A DNA stretch of 64,000 bases from Bacteroidaceae bacterium (GCA_017442185.1 JAFSAT010000014.1:38242-102241); one strand, 5' to 3'. Shown: positions 43,398 to 51,868, counted from the first letter of the stretch. Translations and numbers: made by a program. The notes: generated by a model not told the origin, from the letters alone.

Positions 43398-44732
43398 ATG
43401 GGTGGAATTAAAGTTATGATGTTCGGAGCTTCACGCTCCGGGAAAACATCAATTTTGGCAAGTATGTATAGTCTTAGGACGAGTGTAACAAACTATGGAT
43501 TTACACTTAGAGATAAGACACAGGAGGAAAATGAACAAGATACTCTTATTGAAAGTGTAAATGGCATGAAGAATCTTTTAGGATCAAAAGCCGGATTTAC
43601 CAGAATGGGAACTCTTAGAGGAAGTCAAGGTATGTTTAATTACACATTTGAATTAGGCTATTCGAATTATTCCAAGGTTTCTCCTACTGATTTAACATTT
43701 ATAGATGTTGCAGGAGAATCTTTTAAAAGTAAATCCTCTGATTATGGAAAAGTTTGTGAAATAGCAAAAGACTGTCAGATACTTATCGTTGCAGTCGATA
43801 CTCCTGCGTTATTATTAGCAAAGAAAAAAAATGATTATGGTTGGGATAATGAAATAAATTGTACAGATTCATTGATTGACGCAGTGCAGAATTTGGGTAT
43901 TAACTGCAAAAAGGACGATTTAGGCATAAATCCAATTAAAATGGTCATATTTGTTCCTATCAAATGTGAAAGATGGTTACATGATTCGGAAAATTCTGCT
44001 GAATATATGAAGCAAATTGTAAGTCAGATAGAATTGGTATATTCAGAATCAATCGCAGTATGTAAAAGTAAGGAATCGCGAACGAAAGTAATGATAATGC
44101 CTGTGGAAACAATTGGTGGTTTGGAATTTGATCATCATACGTCGCCGGATAAAATGAAGGTCCTTAAATATGATATAAATACAAAATTTCAGTACAACGA
44201 TGTAAGGGTTGAGGATAGTGCAGTCTTTGATGCAGATAACAACGATGAATGTTATTTTACAAGGTGTGAAATGGATGAGGATAATAAAGATGTTGTAATA
44301 CTTGCAAAAACAGGAATGGATTACCAATTAAAAGGAGGCGATACTTTGATAGATGTTGTAAGTCTTCCTTACTATCCTTTTTGTTATCGAAAAGATCGTC
44401 CTATTCCTTACGCATGGTTTAAATCAGTAGGAGAATATGCTCCTAAAAATTGTGAACTACTTTTCTTTGAGATAGTGCAATTTATGGTACAGCAGATTGC
44501 TGATGATTTTGGTGTAAATATTAATGAATTGCTCAATAGTAAAGTAGGAGGAGGCTTATTTGGAAAAATTATAGAATTTCTCCTAGGGAAAAGTTTTTTT
44601 GATGATACACGCCAACTTCAAGCGATGTGTCAAGCTGTATTAAAAATGAAGAATGATAATAAACTAGGAACAAACGTTAATGTAATTCACAATAATCTTG
44701 ATAATGAAATGTCAGATTTATTTATTAAATAA
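43398..44732 (+). CDS. Small GTPase B, double-GTPase-like pair
   Basis: A 444-residue P-loop GTPase 12 bp after GTPase A. Motifs: G10-ASRSG-K16-T17, G3 D103-VAG-E107, VAVDTP (131-136) and VPIKCER (186-192). It has a C-terminal extension of about 100 residues beyond GTPase A, including an insertion around the aromatic 'SLPYYPFCYRKDRPIPYAWFK' region (~322-342, approximate) and a Gly-rich helix. There is no signal peptide or membrane helix, so it is cytoplasmic or peripheral. The function is unknown; it presumably heteroligomerises with GTPase A. Confidence 0.75.
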   Translation: MGGIKVMMFGASRSGKTSILASMYSLRTSVTNYGFTLRDKTQEENEQDTLIESVNGMKNLLGSKAGFTRMGTLRGSQGMFNYTFELGYSNYSKVSPTDLTFIDVAGESFKSKSSDYGKVCEIAKDCQILIVAVDTPALLLAKKKNDYGWDNEINCTDSLIDAVQNLGINCKKDDLGINPIKMVIFVPIKCERWLHDSENSAEYMKQIVSQIELVYSESIAVCKSKESRTKVMIMPVETIGGLEFDHHTSPDKMKVLKYDINTKFQYNDVRVEDSAVFDADNNDECYFTRCEMDEDNKDVVILAKTGMDYQLKGGDTLIDVVSLPYYPFCYRKDRPIPYAWFKSVGEYAPKNCELLFFEIVQFMVQQIADDFGVNINELLNSKVGGGLFGKIIEFLLGKSFFDDTRQLQAMCQAVLKMKNDNKLGTNVNVIHNNLDNEMSDLFIK

Positions 44733-44743
44733 ATTAAAATACC

Positions 44744-45754
44744 ATGAAGATCTATCTTAATAAGAATTGTTCTGGCTATCATTGGTTTGAATGTATAATT
44801 TCTGATTGTGAAGAATTTATATTAATGAACTATGCAGAGCCTGTTCATAAATCAATGCCAATTCTTAGAGGTCTTATGCTTCATTCGCAGTATGAGATAT
44901 GTATGGCATGTGAGAAAGAACTTTATATTCTATCTCTAAATAACCTACCGGAGCATCGAAGAATTGATGAATTTGGAAGACCAATATCTTTGCAAATTGT
45001 TTTTTTGAGTAAAAATGTAGAAGAATTATGGAAGATTTTGTTTTATCGTTTGCAATACGACAAAATATTTTCGGATTCATTGTCAAAATGTTTTGACAGT
45101 GTAATGGCAGCAGATGGACAGTTTGTAAGGTGTAATGTTCATTTATTAGATGATTTATTAAATTCTTGTTATGCAAAAGGTTTTTCTGATATGGCATTAA
45201 AGATATTGTCTAGAAATAATGAAAAACTATTATATGTGAACAAAAGTAGTCGCTTGGTAATGAATAATATAGGTTTCTCTGAGGAAGAAGTGGAAAAGGC
45301 AGAATGCAATAGAACTGAACATATTGTGTGGCTTATAGATGCAAATATCCCGGGAAAGGAATCATCAAAACGAATTGAAACTGTTTCGCAGGATTTGCCT
45401 TCTCAGGAAGATATATCGAAAGGTTCATCATCGGATTCTAGTGAAGAAACGGAGGATGTTCATATAGGAGATGATTTAAAGCAGAATACCATTAATCTAT
45501 CTAGCAATAAACATGAAAATGGGGCATTGAGTGTTAATAATGATTTGTTGAATAAACAAATAGAACATCTAAGGGGAAACTTGCAAGAATCAGAACGCCA
45601 AATAAAGATACTAAAAGCCGATTTGGTATCATCTGAATCTATGTCAGATAGAATCTCAGCTGAAATGAAGAGAGAACTTATGAAATTTAAATTCTTCTCT
45701 ATTATTTTAGGAATATCGTTTATTGTATTATTAGTCTTATACATTATTAAATAA
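44744..45754 (+). CDS. Cytoplasmic coiled-coil protein with C-terminal membrane anchor
   Basis: A 336-residue protein I do not recognise. The N-terminal ~190 residues form a mixed alpha/beta domain (MKIYLNKNCSGYHWFECIIS; HRRIDEFGRPISLQIVFLS). A Ser/Asp/Glu-rich linker (~205-245) and a coiled coil (~260-310) follow. The last ~20 residues are a single hydrophobic helix (FFSIILGISFIVLLVLYIIK), so the protein is tail-anchored facing the cytoplasm. Position and shape suggest it tethers the GTPases to the membrane. It starts 11 bp after GTPase B. Confidence 0.65.
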   Translation: MKIYLNKNCSGYHWFECIISDCEEFILMNYAEPVHKSMPILRGLMLHSQYEICMACEKELYILSLNNLPEHRRIDEFGRPISLQIVFLSKNVEELWKILFYRLQYDKIFSDSLSKCFDSVMAADGQFVRCNVHLLDDLLNSCYAKGFSDMALKILSRNNEKLLYVNKSSRLVMNNIGFSEEEVEKAECNRTEHIVWLIDANIPGKESSKRIETVSQDLPSQEDISKGSSSDSSEETEDVHIGDDLKQNTINLSSNKHENGALSVNNDLLNKQIEHLRGNLQESERQIKILKADLVSSESMSDRISAEMKRELMKFKFFSIILGISFIVLLVLYIIK

Positions 45755-45757
45755 ATT

Positions 45758-46657
45758 ATGGAAAGAATACGTTTATGTAAAATGGAAGCCAACGCATATG
45801 AACATCCAGAGGATAGGGAAACGTTAAAGGTTTTAAAAGGTTTTAGCTGTTTTGAAAGTATAATTAAGTCTTTTATGGATTGGAATGGAGTAAAGGCTGA
45901 TTATGTTGTTCGAAAAGCCAGTAATTTTCATGTAACAAAAGAAACATGTCCGGAATTGAATCAATTAATGGATGATGCTATATCAATTCTGAATATTGAT
46001 GATGTGCCTCGTGTATATTTAGAATGGGGATATAATATAAATGGTTATACATGGGGTTACAGAGATACGACAATGATGGTTCTAAATACGGGTGTTATTG
46101 ATCTTATGGATGATATGGAGCAAACGTTTGTTATAGGTCATGAATTAGGACATATAAAAAGTAAACATGTTATATATCACACTTTAGCAAAAGTACTTAC
46201 ATCATCTATTAGTAATATACCTATTATTGGCTCAGTCCCGGAACTTTTTGTATTGGCTTTAACACGTTGGTCAAGAATGTCTGAATTTACGGCAGATCGT
46301 GCCGGTTTATTGGCTTGCCAAGATGTCAATGCTGCATTAAGAGCTATAATAAAGATGTCAGGTGTACCTCATAAATATTTTGATAAGATAAATGTTGAAT
46401 CTTTTTTAAAAGAAGCTGAATCTTTACAAAAGGATTTATCTTTTACTGATAAGGCTTTTGAAAAAGTTTTGAATGCGGTATATAACGATCATCCTTGGGT
46501 GCTAATAAGAGCATTAGAGTTAAAAAAATGGGTGGATAGTGGTGAATATGAACAGATTTTGAATGAATATAAGGCAATAAGATGCCCAGTTTGCGGACAT
46601 TATACAATTAAAAGTACAACAGTTTGTCCTAAATGTGACACTTCTTTTAATCTTTAA
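45758..46657 (+). CDS. M48-family metallopeptidase with C-terminal zinc ribbon
   Basis: A 299-residue protease. The zinc site is H128-E129-LG-H132 with the third ligand in the E176-FTAD motif. One hydrophobic stretch lies between them (~150-168), as in M48 enzymes. The C-terminus carries a rubredoxin-like knuckle pair, C276-PVC and C290-PKC. No signal peptide is seen. M48 relatives such as HtpX degrade damaged membrane proteins; the soluble, ribbon-bearing form here may be the effector or activator of the GTPase system. The gene starts 3 bp after the previous stop. ATG at 45782 is an alternative start. Confidence 0.85.
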   Translation: MERIRLCKMEANAYEHPEDRETLKVLKGFSCFESIIKSFMDWNGVKADYVVRKASNFHVTKETCPELNQLMDDAISILNIDDVPRVYLEWGYNINGYTWGYRDTTMMVLNTGVIDLMDDMEQTFVIGHELGHIKSKHVIYHTLAKVLTSSISNIPIIGSVPELFVLALTRWSRMSEFTADRAGLLACQDVNAALRAIIKMSGVPHKYFDKINVESFLKEAESLQKDLSFTDKAFEKVLNAVYNDHPWVLIRALELKKWVDSGEYEQILNEYKAIRCPVCGHYTIKSTTVCPKCDTSFNL

Positions 46658-46663
46658 GCGTAA

Positions 46664-46748
46664 CGTTACAGTATTAAAAGCTCAAATCAATACTATAACG
46701 CCATATGTGTTTATATAAAGCTTATCTTGAAGTACTGTAACAGTATTG
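46664..46748. promoter_or_regulatory. Cluster of GTTACAGTATT-like inverted sites (operator-like)
   Basis: CGTTACAGTATT (46664-46675) and AATACTATAACG (46689-46700) are inverted with one mismatch. TACTGTAAC (46733-46741) and GTAACAGTATT (46737-46747) repeat the same word. They fill the only sizeable gap (142 bp) inside the operon and could be a repressor site or an RNA-processing hairpin. Confidence 0.45.
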
Positions 46749-46799
46749 TTCAATTGCAAAGGGGTAAATGATATAAAGAATATGTAGACTAAAAATACT

Positions 46800-47369
46800 A
46801 TGCAAAATTTAGAAACAAATTTATCACAGATTTTTCTAAATAAATCTATACAAGACGGTTTAAATAATTTTCTTGAAGTCGGAAAACGGTATGGCTTGGT
46901 TGCAGATAATTCCAAAATCTTCTATAATGAAGCATTAAATTCAGCCTTTCAACTTAAACAAATGCAGAATGTGTATCGTGAAGATTTACTTAGACTTGTA
47001 AATCTATTCCATGTTGCAGCTAATAAGGATGAGTGTATATTTAAGCTATATGCGTATTTAGGCGAGATGGTGTGTTATTGGTTTCTTGGTGAATATAATT
47101 TAGTTAAAAGTATAAAAAACACAGTAGCTAATACTCAATATTCACGCACATGGTGGGAGGAAAATAGAAGAGATATTTTATCTTTTGGTGGTGGAGCATT
47201 GGCTGGTTTAGCTGCACTTTTAACAGGTGGTTTCTCTGTGCCAATTACGGGAGGTATTGCTATTGCTGGTTATAGATCGCTACAAAGTTGTATATCTGAT
47301 AGTTCTGAAATGGAGGTTTTATTTAATAAATTCAAATCGGAGATTGTCTCAATTAATTTATGTATATAA
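46800..47369 (+). CDS. Unknown protein with glycine-rich hydrophobic segment
   Basis: A 189-residue protein I do not recognise. The first ~120 residues are helical and soluble-looking. Residues ~127-158 form a Gly/Ala-rich hydrophobic stretch (GGALAGLAALLTGGFSVPIT) able to insert in a membrane as a helical hairpin. Such segments are common in pore-forming or membrane-docking effectors, but this is only a resemblance. The stop (TAA 47367-47369) overlaps the next start by one base. Codon use is AT-rich like the rest of the operon. Confidence 0.6.
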   Translation: MQNLETNLSQIFLNKSIQDGLNNFLEVGKRYGLVADNSKIFYNEALNSAFQLKQMQNVYREDLLRLVNLFHVAANKDECIFKLYAYLGEMVCYWFLGEYNLVKSIKNTVANTQYSRTWWEENRRDILSFGGGALAGLAALLTGGFSVPITGGIAIAGYRSLQSCISDSSEMEVLFNKFKSEIVSINLCI

Positions 47370-47785
47370 TGAGAAAGATTTATTTTGCAATGTTACTGTT
47401 ATTTCTCTCCTGTTCGTCAGAGCAGCAGAGTGCAGTGGAGTATATGAATGAGCTGTCGTCTCAAGTTGTTTCGTGTACCACCGAGGCCGAATTTGACAAA
47501 GTTTTTGAAAAGATTATTGCCCTGAAAGATGATGCACGTTTCAAGGAGAATGATGGTGTTAGCAATAACGACAAACTTGAGATTGTTAAAGGTCTGGCTA
47601 CTTTGATAAATGAGGCTTTGGCTGTTAAGGCAATATTATATGTTATGCCGGCTTCGGTGAATCCCACCTCACAGGATATGAGGTCTCTTGTAGAGAGGTG
47701 TATAAATGATAGTGTGAACGTTTATTCATCGCCATACGGTGATGTAAGGAGTATTGTTTATAATTACTACAAAATATCGGAATAA
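47369..47785 (+). CDS. Small lipoprotein of unknown function
   Basis: A 138-residue lipoprotein (ATG at 47369, lipobox LLFLSC), mostly helical after the cleavage site. Its start overlaps the preceding stop (TAATG), implying translational coupling, and the terminator at 47815 follows. Base composition is closer to the flanking chromosome than to the GTPase genes, so it may be the original gene at the boundary, now read through from the operon. Confidence 0.65.
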   Translation: MRKIYFAMLLLFLSCSSEQQSAVEYMNELSSQVVSCTTEAEFDKVFEKIIALKDDARFKENDGVSNNDKLEIVKGLATLINEALAVKAILYVMPASVNPTSQDMRSLVERCINDSVNVYSSPYGDVRSIVYNYYKISE

Positions 47786-47814
47786 ATAACAGTGTAGATA
47801 ATTGAGAATTATGG

Positions 47815-47850
47815 AAGGCGTGTCAAAAAGTTTTGGCACACCTTTTTTCT
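47815..47850 (+). terminator. Rho-independent terminator of the GTPase operon
   Basis: AGGCGTGTCAAAA pairs with TTTTGGCACACCT (one mismatch pair), followed by TTTTTTCT. No comparable terminator is seen between 38863 and here, supporting a single ~9-kb unit. Confidence 0.8.
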
Positions 47851-47865
47851 AAATATAACTTTTAA

Positions 47866-48579
47866 ATGTATAGCAACATGGCAAGAATTTGTTTCCCCAA
47901 TTACGAGCACAGACATTTTGGGTCTTTGCAAAAGGCTTACAGACATTTCATGTATGTGAAATATTGTGATTTTTCTTATATGATAACAGATATAGTGCAG
48001 TATAATATTTGCTATCGAAATTATTTGCGTGAGCATGGCATGGAATCGCTTATAGCGAAGTTGCTGGAGGAGGCTCCCGAATTAAGTGGCGACACAACTT
48101 CTATCAATTGTTTGCGTGAGTGGTGGAACAACAATAATGGGCATATTGCAGAGTACAACATTCAGTGTTATCATATAAAAGACGAGGTTACTATTAGTGG
48201 GTGCACTTTTAATGGTTTGAACGATGTCATAAATCATTGTGAAATGACTTGTAGAGAGGGGCTTCCCGGTATGATATATTGTACTTCTCAAGAACGCAAA
48301 AGGCAGGCGGATATTCATGTTGGTGAGATATACGAACCTTATCCCATCTTTGATAGTTCCGACTTGAAGGATAGACGAACCTTCCGCAACTTTATTTTTC
48401 GTGATTCGCCTATTTGTGAAACGGATATGCGTGATGCTTTGGCTATACAGCATGAATGTAACTTCTGCATGGTGCATGAGTATATTCCGAATGAGATGTT
48501 GCCTGTACTTTACTATCAAGGTGATGGAGACTATATGTTGTTGGCTGCGAATCAGTGTGGCTTGCCTATCATAGGGTAA
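47866..48579 (+). CDS. Hypothetical cytoplasmic protein
   Basis: A 237-residue protein rich in Cys, Tyr and His with no signal peptide or membrane helix. The motifs 'CFPNYEHRHFGSLQKAY', 'HCEMTCREGLPGMIYCTS' and 'IFRDSPICETDMRDALA' are distinctive, but I cannot assign a family. ATG at 47878 is an alternative start. Base composition is host-like. It lies just after the operon terminator, and no promoter was identified. Confidence 0.6.
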   Translation: MYSNMARICFPNYEHRHFGSLQKAYRHFMYVKYCDFSYMITDIVQYNICYRNYLREHGMESLIAKLLEEAPELSGDTTSINCLREWWNNNNGHIAEYNIQCYHIKDEVTISGCTFNGLNDVINHCEMTCREGLPGMIYCTSQERKRQADIHVGEIYEPYPIFDSSDLKDRRTFRNFIFRDSPICETDMRDALAIQHECNFCMVHEYIPNEMLPVLYYQGDGDYMLLAANQCGLPIIG

Positions 48580-48633
48580 GAGATTTTCCATCATTATTTC
48601 CCCACATTCGTTAGATTTTACGGAGATTAAACG

Positions 48634-48641
48634 TAACTTTG
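48634..48641 (+). promoter_or_regulatory. -7 promoter box of the endonuclease I gene
   Basis: TAACTTTG is a perfect TAnnTTTG match 23 bp before the ATG at 48665. Confidence 0.6.
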
Positions 48642-48664
48642 TAGAAAGTTATTATAAAAGAAAA

Positions 48665-50206
48665 ATGATGAAAAGGATTTTTATTCTCTCTGTTTATATG
48701 ATGTTTGCAAGTGTGGGATTTCTTTTGGCCCAAGATGCAAAGTCATATTATTCATCCATTGAGGGTGTAGGGGGTGGCGAGCAGTTGAAGATGGCGTTGC
48801 ATAATCTTATTAAGAAGATGAGCACAGTGGAGTATGGCTCGGGAGTAAATGCCACGTGGGGCGCTTTCTATACAACCGACTTTATCCCGGGAGAGAAGCG
48901 TCGTGTGGCTGATATGTACTCTTCGGAGGTTAGATATTTCGGCGCCAAAGGTGAGGCTGTCGACGGAATGAATATCGAGCACTGTGTTGCAAAGAGTTGG
49001 TGGGGAGGAGCAGAGAATAATGCCTATCACGACCTGCATCACCTCAATCCCTCCGACCAAGAGGCAAATTCCAAGAAGAGCAATTATCCGCTTGCCAAAC
49101 TGTCGAGCGTTACATGGACAAACGGTGTTTCAAGTGTTGGAAAGGCTGTGATAGCCGGTACGAGTCAGAATGCTTATGAGCCTGCCGATTGTTATAAGGG
49201 CGACTTTGCACGCACATATATGTATATGTTCACTTGTTATCAGAATCTTACGTGGAAATATACATGGATGTGCTACGAGAAGAGCGAATATCCCACGCTG
49301 AAGCCTTGGGCTGTGGAACTGCTTCTAAAATGGCATGCACAGGATCCGGTGAGCGAAAAAGAGATTGCACGTAACAATGCGGTTTATGCTATACAGGGCA
49401 ACAGGAATCCATTTATAGATTATCCGCGTCTTGCCGATTTTGTGTGGGGCGACTCTGTCGATTTCTCTTTTCACCTTTATGGCGATGTCGAGGATGGCAG
49501 TGGTAATCAGGCCGGCAGCGGTAATGTTGCCGGTGGGGATGGCGACGGCGGCAGCGAGGGCGGAAACACCGGTGGAGAGAGTCTTTTAAGTCCCGATAAA
49601 TATACCATGGTGCTTGATGCCGAGAATCTTACGCTTGGTGATACAATTATTTTTGTGTACGAGAACGTGGCTATGAGCACCGAGCAAAGGGCTAACAACA
49701 GGGGTGTGGCGGCTGTGGAAATTTCGGGGAACGAGATTGTCTCCCTCTCACCCGATGTGCAAAAGATAGTACTCGAGAGTGGCTACTCGGGTTTGGGCTT
49801 TGCTCTTAGTGTAGGCAATGGATATCTGTATGCTGCATCTAACAGTAATAATCATCTGCGTACACAAGATTTTATAGATGCAAATGCAAGTTGGAGGATT
49901 GTCATCAGCGCCGATGGGAAGGCCGAGATTGCAGCGCAGGGCGACAAGGCGCGTAACCTTTTGCAATATAATTCTTCGGCTGATATATTCTCGTGCTATA
50001 AGTCCGGTCAGAAAAGTGTGAGTATATATGCAAAGGCTCCATCTTCAGAGACCGGAGTGGCTCCGGTGAGTGGTGGCGATAGGATTGTTAGCGTATACAG
50101 TCTATCGGGCAGGTGTGTGCGTCGTGCTGTTCCTTTTGCCGAAGCTGTCAAGGGGCTTTCACGCGGGGTGTATATTGTGGGAAAAGAGAAACTTGTTGTT
50201 GAGTAG
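48665..50206 (+). CDS. Secreted endonuclease I family nuclease with sorting-like tail
   Basis: A 513-residue exported protein (signal peptide ending near VGFLLAQ). The Endonuclease_1 (His-Me finger) domain spans ~20-270, with the active-site region GMNIEHCVAKSWWGG and HDLHHLNPSDQEANSKKSN. A Gly-rich linker (~283-305) joins a beta-rich domain of unknown type. The last ~40 residues (RIVSVYSLSGRCVRRAV ... LSRGVYIVGKEKLVVE) resemble a type IX secretion sorting tail. It probably degrades extracellular DNA for nutrients or biofilm turnover. Confidence 0.9.
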   Translation: MMKRIFILSVYMMFASVGFLLAQDAKSYYSSIEGVGGGEQLKMALHNLIKKMSTVEYGSGVNATWGAFYTTDFIPGEKRRVADMYSSEVRYFGAKGEAVDGMNIEHCVAKSWWGGAENNAYHDLHHLNPSDQEANSKKSNYPLAKLSSVTWTNGVSSVGKAVIAGTSQNAYEPADCYKGDFARTYMYMFTCYQNLTWKYTWMCYEKSEYPTLKPWAVELLLKWHAQDPVSEKEIARNNAVYAIQGNRNPFIDYPRLADFVWGDSVDFSFHLYGDVEDGSGNQAGSGNVAGGDGDGGSEGGNTGGESLLSPDKYTMVLDAENLTLGDTIIFVYENVAMSTEQRANNRGVAAVEISGNEIVSLSPDVQKIVLESGYSGLGFALSVGNGYLYAASNSNNHLRTQDFIDANASWRIVISADGKAEIAAQGDKARNLLQYNSSADIFSCYKSGQKSVSIYAKAPSSETGVAPVSGGDRIVSVYSLSGRCVRRAVPFAEAVKGLSRGVYIVGKEKLVVE

Positions 50207-50213
50207 TGAGCCT

Positions 50214-51551
50214 TTACGACTGTGGAGCGTTGCTCTCTCTCTTTGCAATATCTGCTTGCAAAGGTTGTTCTTCTATCGGTTTTTGGGTTATCTGAATATT
50301 CTTCAGTCGTTTGACAAGTGAGTCGCATACAGCGGCAAAGGCTGCCTTGTTAGTCTCGCTGATGGGCTTTTTGGGTTGCGATTTTATGGTTAGCGGATTT
50401 ATGGGTTTGCCATTTTCGTGTACACGAAAGTCGAGGTGCGGCCCTGTGGATATTCCAGTGGAGCCAACGTAGCCGATTACTTGCTTTTGTTTCACGGCGT
50501 CGCCCACTTTGAGTCCTTTCGCAAAGCGTGACAGGTGCATGTATGTGGTAACGTAGGTGCTGTTGTGGCGTATTTTCACGTAGTTGCCGCCGCCACCTGC
50601 TTGATAGGCTTTTGCTATTACCTTGCCGTTGCCGATGGCATACACCGGAGTTCCTTTGGGTGCTGCATAGTCAACGCCATGGTGTGCGCGGTAGCGTTTT
50701 AGTACAGGGTGGAAGCGGCTGTTTGAGAAGCGCGATGATATTCGGTAGTAGTCGAGCGGTGCTTTTAGGAATGCTCCCTCAAGGCTGTTGCCATCGGCAT
50801 TATAGTAAAGTTCTTCTTCGTCTTGTGTAAAAGGTATTGCGTAGACAAGGCTGTCGGATGCGCAGAACGATGCTGCCACTATGCGATAGCTGTTAAGGGG
50901 TTTCTCTTCGATATACTCTTGTTCGTAAATCAGGCGAAATTCGTCGCCTTTTTGAATACCGAAAAAGTCGACCGACCATCCGAAAATATGTGACAGCATC
51001 ACTGCAAGTTGCGGCGAGGCGCCATTCTCTTGCATGGCTACCCACAGCGATGAATTTACCTTGCCGGCAGCCTCTCCTTGACGCCACTCGGATGGCTTTT
51101 CATTGCGTGTAGGGTGGCAGTTGTTTGTAATATCGAAGGTTATATAGGTCTTCGGGCTTTCTTCATAAACAAAGTAGCGCATGGCGGATGTGCTGTCTTT
51201 TTCGCTTATAAAGGCATATATCTGCCCGGGGCGCATGCGGCGCACGTTGAATATGCTGTCGGGATATTGGGTGAACTTATAAATCTGCTGTGCCGTAAAT
51301 CCGTGTCTCATAAGCATTTCTGCCAATGTCTGCCGTGGCTTCATTGTGTCGTATGTAATATCGTACTCTTCAATGGGCAGGCCATATTTGGTTTTTGTGC
51401 TTTTGTGGCAGATTGTTGAGTCGGGGAGTGCTTTTTCGGTGTTTTTTTCTACTGTGTTGTTTCCTGTGCAACTTATAAGTGTGCAGGTGTATATAAATAT
51501 GCTTATGGCTGTCAGTATTGTGGTGATTACTTTTGTTTGTATCTCTTTCAT
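50214..51551 (-). CDS. M23 metallopeptidase lipoprotein
   Basis: A 445-residue protein. The ATG at 51551 (MKEIQTKVITTILTAISIFIYTCTLISC) gives a lipoprotein signal. A ~230-residue N-terminal region, possibly with LysM/OapA-like folds, precedes the M23 domain (~285-400), whose zinc motifs HHGVDYAAPKG and GPHLDFRV are present; the second reads HLDF instead of the usual HxH, a variation seen in some family members. The function is peptidoglycan cutting or regulation. A perfect -7 box lies just upstream. Confidence 0.88.
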   Translation of the reverse strand: MKEIQTKVITTILTAISIFIYTCTLISCTGNNTVEKNTEKALPDSTICHKSTKTKYGLPIEEYDITYDTMKPRQTLAEMLMRHGFTAQQIYKFTQYPDSIFNVRRMRPGQIYAFISEKDSTSAMRYFVYEESPKTYITFDITNNCHPTRNEKPSEWRQGEAAGKVNSSLWVAMQENGASPQLAVMLSHIFGWSVDFFGIQKGDEFRLIYEQEYIEEKPLNSYRIVAASFCASDSLVYAIPFTQDEEELYYNADGNSLEGAFLKAPLDYYRISSRFSNSRFHPVLKRYRAHHGVDYAAPKGTPVYAIGNGKVIAKAYQAGGGGNYVKIRHNSTYVTTYMHLSRFAKGLKVGDAVKQKQVIGYVGSTGISTGPHLDFRVHENGKPINPLTIKSQPKKPISETNKAAFAAVCDSLVKRLKNIQITQKPIEEQPLQADIAKRESNAPQS

Positions 51552-51578
51552 TCGAATTTTGTTTTGTCGTTGGGTTTG

Positions 51579-51586
51579 CAAAGATA
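51579..51586 (-). promoter_or_regulatory. -7 promoter box of the M23 lipoprotein gene
   Basis: TATCTTTG on the minus strand, 27 bp before the ATG at 51551. The rest of 51587-51868 is AT-rich and shows no gene. Confidence 0.6.
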
Positions 51587-51868
51587 ATGTTTTTGTTGTT
51601 CGGGATAATGGTTTGCTGTTGTTTTATATTTCTTTAGATATAATTTTACAGTTTATTAATTTATTTTGTCCTATTAACGGTAATCTTTGGCTTTGCAATC
51701 TGTTTGTCGTGAAAATATTTGTGGTTTATTATCAGATAGTACGATATTATATATTAGTACTGATTCGGGGTTTTTGCAATTATTTTTTATTTCATATTAG
51801 GGTAGCGAGGAAATTACAAAAATAAAAAAGAGGAAAATTCTCTCGAATTATCCTCTTTTGTCTCATCG

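Noticed and set aside
37432..47785. Integrative element or prophage marked by the tyrosine recombinase
   Set aside because: No relaxase, excisionase, structural phage genes or tRNA-derived att duplication are visible. The recombinase type and adjacent inverted repeats point to a DNA invertase. Horizontal origin of the operon is still possible.
50612..51419. Plus-strand frames opposite the M23 lipoprotein gene
   Set aside because: They are antisense shadows without signals of their own.
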